A DNA stretch of 64,000 bases. Origin: Pelobacter sp. UBA6093 (GTDB lineage: Bacteria > Desulfobacterota > Desulfuromonadia > Desulfuromonadales > Syntrophotaleaceae). Under the pieces are notes generated by a model. That model was not told where the DNA came from. It worked only from the letters and a program-made list of their open reading frames with translations, and searched no databases. Shown here piece by piece: positions 1 to 8,458 of this stretch; position 1 is the first letter of the stretch, and every line of letters begins with the position of its first letter. The position numbers were made by a program, and so were the translations under genes. The stretch is from NCBI GenBank assembly GCA_002435955.1, contig DIWZ01000011.1, positions 19,857-83,856 of the forward strand, read 5' to 3'.

Positions 1-8
1 CATGGATA

Positions 9-23
9 GTCCGACAGGCTCCT
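9..23 (+). repeat. 15-nt repeat copy shared with position 60753
   Basis: GTCCGACAGGCTCCT occurs here, just upstream of flgM, and again at 60753-60767 at the left edge of a dyad-rich intergenic element. An exact 15-nt match in two intergenic places of one window suggests an interspersed repeat whose body lies mostly outside the window on this side. Only the end is visible here. Confidence 0.5.
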
Positions 24-41
24 AGTAGGGAGGATAGAACC

Positions 42-341
42 ATGACGATAAAAATCAACGGCAACGGCTTGGGTGGCATTGACCCCCTCAACAGGGTCAA
101 AAATAATGCAAAAACCCAAAAAGGCAACGCGGCCGCGCAAACCGGCATCGACCGGGTGCAGTTTTCCTCGGTCATCGCGGAAACCATGCGGGCCAAGGAA
201 GTCTCCGCCACTACCGAAACCGCGCGCGCTGAGAAACTGCAGTCGCTGAAAGAGCAGATCGCCGATGGCAGCTACAGTCCGGACGCCACCAAAGTGGCGA
301 CCAGCCTGCTCAAATTTCTAGCGGAAAATCAGGTGAAATAA
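42..341 (+). CDS. flgM: Anti-sigma-28 factor FlgM
   Basis: 99 aa, the usual FlgM size. FlgM binds sigma-28 (FliA) in the cytoplasm and is exported when hook-basal bodies are finished, releasing late flagellar transcription. The C-terminal half (about residues 65-97) has the sigma-binding pattern: a charged helix EKLQSLKEQI followed by ADGSY and a hydrophobic helix ending KFL. A GGGAGGAT ribosome binding site lies 7-8 nt before the ATG. Its stop shares one base with the flgN start (TAATG), so the two genes are translationally coupled. Presence of a sigma-28 type promoter before fliC1 (35686) fits this regulator. Low sequence complexity makes family assignment rest partly on context. Confidence 0.85.
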   Translation: MTIKINGNGLGGIDPLNRVKNNAKTQKGNAAAQTGIDRVQFSSVIAETMRAKEVSATTETARAEKLQSLKEQIADGSYSPDATKVATSLLKFLAENQVK

Positions 342-697
342 TGACTCCGGATATTACCCGGCAACTGCATCAACTGCATGGCCTGATCCTTGAGGAACGG
401 GAACATGCCAAGGCTCTGCGCATCGAAGAGATGCTGGCTACGGTGCGGGAAAAAGAGCAGCTGCTCTCCCGCATGGATCTGCAGGAGGAAAACCTTGTCG
501 ATCCGCAGATCCAGGAGTTGGCCAAAACGGTTCGCGAAGAGAACCGCCGCAATGCCTACCTGTTCTGGGCAGCCTTGCGCTGGGTCCGGGATCTGATGGG
601 ATTTTTCGGCCAGCAAACCTCCAACACCCTGTATGGTGCCGGAGCCGCTCCCCGGTTGGTGACCCACGGCGGCGCTCTGCTCTCGGGAAGGATCTGA
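341..697 (+). CDS. flgN: Flagellar export chaperone FlgN
   Basis: 118 aa. FlgN-type chaperones hold hook-associated proteins FlgK and FlgL in the cytoplasm and deliver them to the flagellar export gate. The sequence is mostly amphipathic helix rich in Glu, Arg and Leu (residues about 5-75), typical of the family, with little motif conservation. The assignment depends on size, helical composition and position: it overlaps flgM by one base and lies immediately before its presumed clients flgK and flgL. Confidence 0.75.
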   Translation: MTPDITRQLHQLHGLILEEREHAKALRIEEMLATVREKEQLLSRMDLQEENLVDPQIQELAKTVREENRRNAYLFWAALRWVRDLMGFFGQQTSNTLYGAGAAPRLVTHGGALLSGRI

Positions 698-698
698 C

Positions 699-2096
699 AT
701 GGCCGGCCTTAGCGATGTTTTGAACTTGGGGAAAAACAGCCTCACCACGCATCAGACGCTGATCGACGTGACGGGCAACAATATCGCCAACGTCAATACC
801 GTGGGCTATTCCCGTCAAAGTGTCGATCTGGGTACGGTTCCAGCTCTTAATTTTCGCGGGTTTCAAATCGGACGCGGCGTCACCGCGAACAACATCCAGC
901 GTGCCGAAGACACGTTTCTGAGTCGTCAGATTCTTGGCAAAAGTGCCGCGCTTGGCGAACAGTCGGCGCAAGCCACGCCCCTTGCCGAACTGGAAACCAT
1001 TTTCAATATCGGTGACAACAACCTCACCGCCAAAATCGATCAGTTTTTCGAAAGCTGGCAACAGTTGGCGGTCACACCCGAAGGGTCAGTGGAGCGGGAC
1101 AGCGCCTTGCAGTACGGTTCGCTCCTCACCGACAGTTTCCACGCCATGTCCCGGGACCTGGCCGAACTAACCCTGCAGGTGGACGGTTCCCTGACCTCCA
1201 AACTTGGCGAGATCAATCTCAAGCTGCAGCAGGTCGCCGAATATAACCAGCGCATCACCACCATCGAGGCCAGCGGCATCAACGCCAATGCCGACCGCGA
1301 CGGACGCGATGCCCTGCTTGAAGAGCTGTCGTTCAGCCTCGGCACTCAGTCCTACGAAAACAAGGACGGCAGTGTCAATGTGCAACTGCCCACCGGCCTG
1401 CCCCTGGTCAGCGGCAATCAAGCCTTTTCCCTGGAATCCACCGCTACCGCAACTGGCACCGCCTTGCAATTGAACCTTGGCAGCACCACCCGCCCGGTGG
1501 ACAGCGGCAGCCTCGGCGGTGAATTCAAAGGCCTGCTTTACCTGCGGGACGAATTCATCCCCCAAGTCGCCAGCGATCTCGATAAATTGGCCTACAGCCT
1601 GGCCAGCGAAGTCAATGCCCTGCATGCCGGCGGTACCGGCCTCGATGGCTCCAGCGGACTGGACTTCTTCAGCCTCCCCCTGCCCGGCGGCGCAGCCGAT
1701 CCCTGGACCGGCGCCGCGGCGGGCATCCAAGTGGCGTTGACCGACAGTGACCAGGTGGCCGCGGGGCAATCGACCGCCAGCGGCGACAATCGCAACGCCC
1801 TGCTCATGGCGGCCCTGAAAGACTCCAAGACCATTGACGGCACCCACAGTTTCGGGACATTTTACGCCAAAATCGCCTCCACCGTCGGCATCGAAAGCGC
1901 GCAGAACCAACTCTCCGTCTCCGGCCTGGAAGATACCATGCTGCAGCTGAAGAACCTGCACGACAGTAAAGTCGGCGTGTCGCTGGAAGAGGAAATGATC
2001 AATCTCATCCAGTACCAACGCGGCTTTGAAGCATCCGCCAAACTGCTGACAACTGTTGATGAAATGATGGACACCGTACTGTCGATCAAGCGATAG
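699..2096 (+). CDS. flgK: Flagellar hook-associated protein 1 FlgK
   Basis: 465 aa. FlgK forms the first hook-filament junction ring outside the cell. The N-terminus has the rod/hook signature: NIANVNT and GYSRQ at about residues 27-40. The C-terminus ends in the coiled segment EEEMINLIQYQRGFEASAKL, shared by FlgK and hook proteins. The middle (about 200-380) is variable and Gly/Ala/Ser rich. It starts one base after flgN stops and is followed by flgL, the usual flgMNKL order. FlgK proteins are often 450-600 aa, so this one is compact. Confidence 0.95.
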   Translation: MAGLSDVLNLGKNSLTTHQTLIDVTGNNIANVNTVGYSRQSVDLGTVPALNFRGFQIGRGVTANNIQRAEDTFLSRQILGKSAALGEQSAQATPLAELETIFNIGDNNLTAKIDQFFESWQQLAVTPEGSVERDSALQYGSLLTDSFHAMSRDLAELTLQVDGSLTSKLGEINLKLQQVAEYNQRITTIEASGINANADRDGRDALLEELSFSLGTQSYENKDGSVNVQLPTGLPLVSGNQAFSLESTATATGTALQLNLGSTTRPVDSGSLGGEFKGLLYLRDEFIPQVASDLDKLAYSLASEVNALHAGGTGLDGSSGLDFFSLPLPGGAADPWTGAAAGIQVALTDSDQVAAGQSTASGDNRNALLMAALKDSKTIDGTHSFGTFYAKIASTVGIESAQNQLSVSGLEDTMLQLKNLHDSKVGVSLEEEMINLIQYQRGFEASAKLLTTVDEMMDTVLSIKR

Positions 2097-2133
2097 CTGA
2101 AGCCATTACCCTGCATGACCTAGGAGGCAGGCG

Positions 2134-3024
2134 ATGAAAACCACCTTGACCGCCACATACCGGACCCTGCAATCTCAGGTCAGCCGCTCAAGCGCCAAGC
2201 TGCAGCAATACCAGGAAACAGCCGCCAGCGGCATCAAGCTGAACAAGGCCTCGGATAATCCTTCGGTCGTGGCCTCGGTTCTTTCCGCCCAGGGTCAGAT
2301 TCGCAGCGGCGAAGCCTATCAAAACACCATCGCTTCGGCTTCGAGTCAGCTCGGCAACCTCGATTCGTCCCTGGACCAGCTTGAGAACCTCATGGTGCGG
2401 GCAAAGGAACTGGTGGTGGCGGCTGGCAACGGTTCGCTGGGAGAAGGCGATCTATCCGCGTTTGCCCAGCAGATGGGCAGCCTGAAGGAAGAAGCCTTTG
2501 CCCTGGCCAATACCCAGGTGGATGGCAAGTACCTGTTTTCCGGCTTCGCCGGGAACACCCTGCCCTTCCCCGATCCCACCGACCCTGACAATTACCAGGG
2601 CGACGACAATCATGTGGAGCTGCAGATAGGTCCGGGTCAAAAAGTTGTCACCAATTTGACCGGATCCGAACTTTTCCAGGGTCAGGGTGGCGGCATCAAC
2701 ATTTTTGCCCTGCTCAGTGACCTGGAGCAAAATCTGGGCGCCATGGATACAACGCAGGCCCTGTCCAGGTTGGATGACCTGGAAACAGGTGCCGACCAGG
2801 TGCGCGGCGCCCGCGGCAAAATGGGCACCACCGCCATGCGGGTGGAGGAAGCCGGCATTCGCATGCAGGATTTCACCGACAATATGGCCGCCAAACTCTC
2901 CAATTATCGGGATGCCGATCTGGTCGAAGCCTACTCCAATCTGGCCCAACAGGAACAAGCCTTGCAAGCAGCCCTGAGTGTCACGGCCAAGATCAGTAAT
3001 TTGTCCATCCTCGACTACCTCTGA
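2134..3024 (+). CDS. flgL: Flagellar hook-associated protein 3 FlgL
   Basis: 296 aa, the expected size for FlgL, the second junction protein and structural relative of flagellin. The N-terminal helix (residues 1-50) holds the flagellin-like stretch with SGIKLNKASDNPS, matching the FlgL consensus. The C-terminal helix has SNLAQQEQALQAALSV, the usual FlgL/flagellin end. An AGGAGG ribosome binding site precedes the ATG by 7-8 nt. It lies 37 nt after flgK in the same operon. Confidence 0.94.
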   Translation: MKTTLTATYRTLQSQVSRSSAKLQQYQETAASGIKLNKASDNPSVVASVLSAQGQIRSGEAYQNTIASASSQLGNLDSSLDQLENLMVRAKELVVAAGNGSLGEGDLSAFAQQMGSLKEEAFALANTQVDGKYLFSGFAGNTLPFPDPTDPDNYQGDDNHVELQIGPGQKVVTNLTGSELFQGQGGGINIFALLSDLEQNLGAMDTTQALSRLDDLETGADQVRGARGKMGTTAMRVEEAGIRMQDFTDNMAAKLSNYRDADLVEAYSNLAQQEQALQAALSVTAKISNLSILDYL

Positions 3025-3106
3025 CAGGCCCGCAACCCCTGAAACATTTCATCCGGCCAACCGTCGCAGGCTTTTTTGCGAGCCGCTGACGGCAACCGAA
3101 ACCGAA

Positions 3107-3141
3107 GGCCCTTGGAGAAGGGCCCAGCGCAGCCATGGAGG
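3107..3141 (+). promoter_or_regulatory. Two-site CsrA-binding leader of csrA
   Basis: A perfect 7-bp hairpin (GGCCCTT 3107-3113, AAGGGCC 3118-3124) shows GGAG in its loop. Downstream, CATGGAGG (3134-3141) fits the CsrA consensus CANGGANG and contains the ribosome binding site of csrA. The two GGA triplets start 23 nt apart (3114 and 3137). A GGA loop plus a GGA over the Shine-Dalgarno is the arrangement through which CsrA dimers block translation, so negative autoregulation is predicted. The same layout occurs before both flagellins. Confidence 0.7.
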
Positions 3142-3146
3142 GCGAT

Positions 3147-3386
3147 ATGCTGGTACTGACCAGAAAACCCGGTGAAGGCATCGTCATCGGAGACGATATC
3201 AAAATCACATTCATAGAGACAAAGGGGGTCGGTATCCGCATCGGTATCGAAGCCCCGGCCGATAAAAAAATCTACCGCCAGGAAATCTACGATCGCATCT
3301 GCCTTGAAAACAGGGAGGCCAGCCAGTGGAACCTTGCCGATCTCGATATGTTGACGACAGCCATGGTGAAAAAGGAGTCGTTATGA
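3147..3386 (+). CDS. csrA: Carbon storage/flagellin translation regulator CsrA
   Basis: 79 aa from the ATG that gives MLVLTRKPGEGIVIGDDI, the canonical CsrA N-terminus. An in-frame ATG at 3135 exists, but GGAGG at 3137-3141 is placed to serve 3147. CsrA is an RNA-binding dimer that blocks ribosome access at GGA motifs. The body includes GVRIGIEAP and an IYR segment. The C-terminal tail of about 20 residues after the core is longer than in enterobacterial CsrA and resembles the extended, FliW-binding kind. It overlaps fliW by ATGA, so regulator and antagonist are co-translated. Its own leader carries CsrA-type sites (3107-3141). Confidence 0.95.
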   Translation: MLVLTRKPGEGIVIGDDIKITFIETKGVGIRIGIEAPADKKIYRQEIYDRICLENREASQWNLADLDMLTTAMVKKESL

Positions 3387-3805
3387 AAAAAACCATCATG
3401 ACACGCTTTGGCGAGGTCGAATACGATCCGGCCAACACCGTACTGTTTGCCGAAGGGCTGATCGGTTTCGAAACCCTGCGCGACTTCATCGTCATGCCCA
3501 ACCGTAAAAACGGTCCGCTGTTCTGGATCCAGAGCGTCGACGATCCCGAGATCGCCTTTGTACTGACCGACCCGACCAACTTTTTTCTCGACTACAAGGT
3601 GGTACCCGACCGGCGCGAGCGCATCAAACTTGGCATCGAAGACGGCGATGAGTGCCATGCCCTGGCAGTTGTAACCGTGCCGCCGGATCGCAAGGTAACG
3701 CTGAATCTCATGGCACCCATCCTGTTCGCGCCGTCCACCAACCGCGCGATCCAGGTTGCGCTGGAAAACAGCCAGTACAAGACGCGGGAGCCGTTGCCGG
3801 CGTAA
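3383..3805 (+). CDS. fliW: Flagellar assembly factor FliW
   Basis: 140 aa. FliW binds both CsrA and flagellin. When flagellin is exported, free FliW sequesters CsrA and flagellin translation resumes. The ATG at 3383 is chosen because AAGGAG lies 7 nt upstream and the start overlaps the csrA stop as ATGA. Family features are visible: FGEVEYDPANTVLFAEGLIGFE near the N-terminus (about residues 9-30), a middle segment with FVLTDP, and LNLMAPILF near residue 115. The csrA-fliW pair is the classical arrangement, and targets (two flagellins with GGA leaders) are in the same window. Confidence 0.95.
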   Translation: MKKTIMTRFGEVEYDPANTVLFAEGLIGFETLRDFIVMPNRKNGPLFWIQSVDDPEIAFVLTDPTNFFLDYKVVPDRRERIKLGIEDGDECHALAVVTVPPDRKVTLNLMAPILFAPSTNRAIQVALENSQYKTREPLPA

Positions 3806-3827
3806 GCCGGGACGGTTGGCATCGACC

Positions 3828-5180
3828 ATGGAGAACACACAAAACCAGGCCGAAGCCTGTACGCTTTCGGGGCACGGCTCTTCGGATACGGCGACTTTGC
3901 CGGAATTTATGGCGGGCAACTTTGCCATTCTGTCCCGACGTTGGCCGGATCTAGCCGAAAGCATCGAAAAGGCGGCGGATACCCTGCCGCCTTTCTCATT
4001 GGTACAAAAACTCACACAAACGCTATTTGTCGATGGCATCCACCTGACCAGCGCCTATGATCGTGGCAAGGAAGCGCAACTGCAGGCCTCCCAAATCCCA
4101 CCGGAAAGCCCGTGTGCCTGGGTGTACGGCATGGCCCTGGGCGATATCCCGCGGGTTCTGCTGTCCCGGAAGAATCTTAAAGAGTTAACGGTAGTGGTCA
4201 TGAACTGTGCCGTTGCCGCCTTGAGCCTGTACTTTTTCGATCACCGCGACTGGCTGGACGACCCACGCGTCACGCTGGTCGCCGCCAGCCCCACAGACCG
4301 CTTGCACAAACCCTTTGCCGCAGCCCCCGCCTGCCTGCAACTGGCTGCCGATTCGGCCGGCAGACTGCGCGACCTGGTATGCCTGGAGCTGGCCACGCCG
4401 TTTATCCGCAAACGCCACCAGGCGGACAATCCACACCTGCAAAAACGTCTGGCCGACAATGCCGTTTATGTGGCGAGGGACCTCTCAATCGATGAACTGA
4501 CGGCGAAACTGCGCTCCCGCACGGTTGTCGTCGCCGCGGCCGGTCCCACCCTGAGCGAGCAATACGGATGGATGAGAGACCACAAGCCGGGTCCGATCAT
4601 CGCCGTCGACGCCGCGTTGAAACCGTTGATGCAGGCCGGCATCGTGCCCGACATCGTGGTGGCCATCGACGGGCATGCCGATATCTATGACCTGTTCTTT
4701 GCGGAAGTCGACCCGGCGCTGCTTCAACGCACCTGCCTTGTCTATTTTCCGGTGGTGCAGACCGAGCTTCTCAGGCACTGGCCGGGGCGCCGGTATGTCG
4801 CCTGTTCCGTGGCACCTGTCTATGCCGGGATAGCTGGCCTGCAGGCCAAGCAACGCCTGTTTTCCTCCGGCAGCGTCATTCATCCGACCATCGACCTCGC
4901 AACCCGCCTGAGTACGGAAAACGTCATCCTGACCGGTGCCGATTTCTCCTATCCCGGTGGGCACAGTCATGTCTCCGGTTGTACCCAGGCACGCCCCGTC
5001 CAGGGCAGTCACTGGGTACTTAATGGCTACGCAGAGCGCGTATCGACCATCCCCAGCATGCGCGCCTACCTGCGGGATCTGGAGGGTTTCCTGGCGGGAA
5101 AACGCGGCATAAAATTTCTCAACGCCAGCCCCAAAGGAGCGGCGATCCTGCACACTACCCCGCTGTCGGAGTTGCCATGA
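3828..5180 (+). CDS. Motility-associated factor (Maf) glycosyltransferase, DUF115
   Basis: 450 aa from the ATG at 3828; the frame is open further upstream but would overlap fliW. Maf proteins transfer nonulosonic acids (pseudaminic, legionaminic) onto Ser/Thr of flagellin in the cytoplasm. The DUF115 core is at about residues 225-400: VVVAAAGPTLSEQYGWM, then IIAVDAALKPLMQAGIVPD with VVAIDGHADI, then LTGADFSYPGG with SHVSGC. These are the Rossmann-like nucleotide-sugar positions of the family. It follows fliW by 22 nt, and its stop overlaps the start of the next small gene by 4 nt. The first 150 residues are unrecognised. Confidence 0.85.
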   Translation: MENTQNQAEACTLSGHGSSDTATLPEFMAGNFAILSRRWPDLAESIEKAADTLPPFSLVQKLTQTLFVDGIHLTSAYDRGKEAQLQASQIPPESPCAWVYGMALGDIPRVLLSRKNLKELTVVVMNCAVAALSLYFFDHRDWLDDPRVTLVAASPTDRLHKPFAAAPACLQLAADSAGRLRDLVCLELATPFIRKRHQADNPHLQKRLADNAVYVARDLSIDELTAKLRSRTVVVAAAGPTLSEQYGWMRDHKPGPIIAVDAALKPLMQAGIVPDIVVAIDGHADIYDLFFAEVDPALLQRTCLVYFPVVQTELLRHWPGRRYVACSVAPVYAGIAGLQAKQRLFSSGSVIHPTIDLATRLSTENVILTGADFSYPGGHSHVSGCTQARPVQGSHWVLNGYAERVSTIPSMRAYLRDLEGFLAGKRGIKFLNASPKGAAILHTTPLSELP

Positions 5181-5455
5181 CCCCGGATATCCGTCTGTCC
5201 AGGACTGCCCTTTTGCATGCGGCCGCTGCTTTCCGACTCGGACGTGAGGCCGAAGCCAGTGAAGAACTTGTATCGATTATCGATCACCTGGGACGAAACC
5301 TGAGCAGTCTTCCCCAACAAATCCTTGCAGACCTGGCGGCGCTCCTGCAACAAACCTTCGATGCCCAAGCGCGTCAGGACCCCATCGGCGTTGCCGACCT
5401 TTTGGAACATGAGCTCTTGCCCAAACTCCTGCCAACTGGCCTGTTAAACGATTAA
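5177..5455 (+). CDS. Small helical protein of unknown function between two Maf genes
   Basis: 92 aa. It is predicted all-helical, Leu/Ala rich, with no signal peptide, membrane helix or cysteine. I do not recognise a family. Its ATG overlaps the stop of the upstream Maf gene (ATGA), and the next Maf gene begins 20 nt after its stop with its own AGAGG. Size and coupling suggest an accessory or chaperone-like partner of the flagellin glycosyltransferases, but this is inference from position only. Confidence 0.6.
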   Translation: MTPDIRLSRTALLHAAAAFRLGREAEASEELVSIIDHLGRNLSSLPQQILADLAALLQQTFDAQARQDPIGVADLLEHELLPKLLPTGLLND

Positions 5456-5475
5456 CTGCACGAAAAGAGGCGTTT

Positions 5476-7992
5476 GTGGACAATCTTGCTACCATCGATC
5501 TTGGACCGTTTATCTCCAACGAATTCGGGGATCGCTATTTGTATCCGGTCAATCGCGACACATTCCGCCGTATCGGTGCCCACGACCGGTACAAAAAACA
5601 GTTTGGCGAGGGGCTCTTTACCGAAAAGACCCTGCATATCCTGGTAGGCACAGACTCAGGGCTGCTGCTCAGACATTTGAATGCCACGACCATTCCGGAC
5701 GCCTCTCGTTATGTATTCATAGAACTCCCCCACGTCATCCAACGCTTGAAACAGGACGGATTACTGGAGGAGCTTCAGGAAAGAATCACCTGCGTCCCCA
5801 TCGATCAGCTTAAGCAAACAGCCGATCTGTTCGAATTCCAGAATTACCTCTACACGGAAAAAATCCTCATCTGGAAATCTCTCGCGGCGGTCGATTCTTT
5901 CCTGCCCGATTACGCCGAGTTATATTGGCTGGCCAGGGATTTTATCGATGCATTTGCCTGGCAGATCAAAGTCCAGTTGGGCAGCCACATCTTTATTGCC
6001 CGTCAGTTGGAAAACCTCACGGAAAACCGCGTTTCCGCCGCCTGTCTGAAAAATCTGTTCGTCGGCAAGACAGCCGTTCTTTTAGCCGGCGGCCCCTCGT
6101 TAGATGACCATCTGCCGTGGGTAAAAGAACATCGGGACCATTTGGTGGTGCTGGCGGTCTCCCGTATCGCACGTCGCCTCAAGGAGGTGGATCTGGTACC
6201 GGATATTTTCTTTTCCGTCGATCCCCAGCCGGCCAGTTTCGATGTCAGCAAAGAAATGCTGTTTTTCGGGGAAAGGACTCTGTTTGTCAACAGTTTCCAT
6301 GTCGTGCCCCAACTTTTAAGCCAATGGCAAGGTCCGACAGCATTTATCGGCAATCGGTTTCCGTGGCAGGAAACCTCCACCGAAACCTTTCTCAACGCCC
6401 CCGGTCCCACAGTCACCAACGCGGCTTTTTCGACTGCCATGCAGATGGGGTTCGATCAGATCATCCTTGCGGGGGTCGATCTCTGTTTCAGCCCGGAAGG
6501 GTATTCCCATGCCAAGGGCAGTTACGAACGTCAAGCCGGCCCTCAATTCAACCAGTTCGACGCCCAAGTTGAAACCAACCAAGGGATAAGAACCTTTACA
6601 TCCAGGGCCATGGCCGAAGCGATCACCTCGCTGGGACAGCTGGCCGGGGCGGCTTTGCAAAACGGTTGCCGCGCCATCAATCCGACTCCCCTGGCGGCCA
6701 AAATTCCCCATATCGAACACATGCCCCTGGAAAACATCCGCTTTGCCCCCTTGACCGAAACCGCATGGGATGAAATCAGACGGGTGCTTCCTGAAGAAGA
6801 CACGACGATCCGGAAGAACTACTTCAATGCGCTTGCGGCGAAGCTGCGCCTTGCCGAAAAAAATGTCATAAAAATCCGGAAGCTGGCCAGAGAAGGGCTT
6901 AGATGCAATGAGGGCCTGTTCGGACGCAACGGCATGCAGGCGGATTACAAATATAAAATCCGTATGGACAAGGTGGAAAAAGCGCTGAGCCGCCCCCCCG
7001 TTGCGGCCTACGCCAATCTTGTCAGAGAAGCGGGATTGCGCCAGTTTGTCAAGATTGCCCGCCCTGACAGTTCGCAGGAATGGACCGATGAGCAGATCGA
7101 GGAAACCGGTCGTATTTACTATCAGGCGTATATGGACAGTGCCGCGCAAATGCTTCAATTCATCGCATCGGCCATAAGGCGGGTCGAATTACGGATGGAA
7201 GAGGAAAATCCCCGAGCTGATCTGACGCGGCTTGTCGATGCCTGGCGACTCGACGGGGAGGCCGGACGTGCTTTGCTATGGCTCCGGCGCCATCACCATG
7301 GCACCGGGGAAGATGCGGATGCAATGGATCCCCGCCTTGCCGATATCCGCAGGGAGTTCGCGCTCAGCCTTACAAAAAACGCCGACTATCTCGTGCAAGG
7401 CACCAGATACAATGCCGAACCGCAAATGGCGCGGCATCGGGTAAGGATCCTTTTCAAAAACAAGGACCGCACAGCCTTATCAGGCATACTGCAGGGGCTG
7501 GCTGCCTCGCCTCAGAAAAACAACAAACCGATCTTCCATCTGGCGGCCGCTTATCTTGCCGAACTCAAGGGGGATTTTGCGGAAGCCTTCGAGGAATATC
7601 AAAATGTGCTGGATTCCGCTTCAGAGGAGGTCGCGGAAGACGCACTACTGCGCATCGCCTCCCTTTCCCTAGCCCTTGATAACCCTCCGAACGCCTTGCT
7701 TGCGCTGGAATGTCTGGCGGGATATTCCCCAGTTTATCTCGCGCAATACGCCGATCTGGCAAAGATGCTCGGCCAGACCAGAACCGCCCTGGATGCCTAC
7801 GCAAATTACCTGGAACAGTTTCCCGATGATTCGATGGTGCTGCTCAAGGTCGGCCAACTGTACCAGCAGCAAGGCCAACACGAATCTGCCCAAACTGTAT
7901 TCCAGCATATTCTGAATCAGGATCCTGCAAACGAAGCCGCCAGAAAAGCACTGGAGATCTCCGCCAACCTTCTTGGTCTCCCCTGCGGCTAG
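5476..7992 (+). CDS. Large Maf glycosyltransferase (DUF115) with C-terminal TPR-like repeats
   Basis: 838 aa, GTG start with AGAGG 5 nt upstream. The DUF115 core lies at about residues 195-370: AVLLAGGPSLDDHLPWV, LVVLAVSRIARRL with DIFFSVDPQP, then ILAGVDLCFSPEGYSHAKGS. This is the typical Maf arrangement, so it probably transfers a CMP-nonulosonate to flagellin. Residues from about 660 to the end form helical pairs resembling tetratricopeptide repeats, for example FAEAFEEYQNVLDSASEEVAEDALL and SMVLLKVGQLYQQQGQHESA read in pieces, ending near NPANEAARKAL-like text. TPR tails in Maf proteins may bind flagellin. It is much larger than the 450-aa paralog upstream. Confidence 0.87.
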   Translation: MDNLATIDLGPFISNEFGDRYLYPVNRDTFRRIGAHDRYKKQFGEGLFTEKTLHILVGTDSGLLLRHLNATTIPDASRYVFIELPHVIQRLKQDGLLEELQERITCVPIDQLKQTADLFEFQNYLYTEKILIWKSLAAVDSFLPDYAELYWLARDFIDAFAWQIKVQLGSHIFIARQLENLTENRVSAACLKNLFVGKTAVLLAGGPSLDDHLPWVKEHRDHLVVLAVSRIARRLKEVDLVPDIFFSVDPQPASFDVSKEMLFFGERTLFVNSFHVVPQLLSQWQGPTAFIGNRFPWQETSTETFLNAPGPTVTNAAFSTAMQMGFDQIILAGVDLCFSPEGYSHAKGSYERQAGPQFNQFDAQVETNQGIRTFTSRAMAEAITSLGQLAGAALQNGCRAINPTPLAAKIPHIEHMPLENIRFAPLTETAWDEIRRVLPEEDTTIRKNYFNALAAKLRLAEKNVIKIRKLAREGLRCNEGLFGRNGMQADYKYKIRMDKVEKALSRPPVAAYANLVREAGLRQFVKIARPDSSQEWTDEQIEETGRIYYQAYMDSAAQMLQFIASAIRRVELRMEEENPRADLTRLVDAWRLDGEAGRALLWLRRHHHGTGEDADAMDPRLADIRREFALSLTKNADYLVQGTRYNAEPQMARHRVRILFKNKDRTALSGILQGLAASPQKNNKPIFHLAAAYLAELKGDFAEAFEEYQNVLDSASEEVAEDALLRIASLSLALDNPPNALLALECLAGYSPVYLAQYADLAKMLGQTRTALDAYANYLEQFPDDSMVLLKVGQLYQQQGQHESAQTVFQHILNQDPANEAARKALEISANLLGLPCG

Positions 7993-8458
7993 GAACATGG
8001 TCATGTCGAAATCCGAAATATTATTTATGCGGAAGCACCTTTGTCGTATTTTTGACGGTACACTTCCGGGCATATAACTGCAAAAATGCCCCCCATCATC
8101 CCTTCCGCACCGCAGTCTGGTATCGGTCCATTCCATGTTCTTTTGGTGCGTGGAAATCAACAACCAGGTTTAATCCTTAAATTCAGGTCCGAATAACCTT
8201 CAATCTCCGTGGCAGCCATATTTTTGACCAAATTATGCAGAGATGCCCCGCGAATCCATTCCCCTGCGGTTCGAGGTGCTTCAATCGACGGTTTATGGCG
8301 CCAAAATCCCCGTGCAAATCGATACTCGACCCAAAATCATGCCTAAATTCATTCCCCGGCAGGTACCTGGCCTTTTTTTTGCAAAAGACCCTGGACATCG
8401 CAAATATCGCAATAAAACCCGATAAATGACCGCATTACTTTGGCGGGAGGTGAGCCCC
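7993..8458. other. 466-nt non-coding region between the Maf genes and the sugar island
   Basis: No convincing gene is seen; the short open frames here lack coding character. It is richer in A+T than its neighbours. Just after the Maf stop, ACATG-gt-CATGT forms a short dyad. Near the right end is a sigma-54-like element (8368-8383). The size and the single promoter-like element suggest that expression of the 27-kb island is set here, separately from the upstream flagellar operon. Confidence 0.6.
8368..8383 (+). promoter_or_regulatory. Candidate sigma-54 promoter of the pse operon
   Basis: TGGCCTTTTTTTTGCA has the -24 GG (8369-8370) and -12 GC (8381-8382) separated by exactly 10 nt, with the flanking TGGC and TTGCA of the RpoN consensus. 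A transcript would start near 8394, 65 nt before pseB. Flagellar genes are often RpoN-dependent, which makes this plausible. The central T-run could also be fortuitous. Confidence 0.5.
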
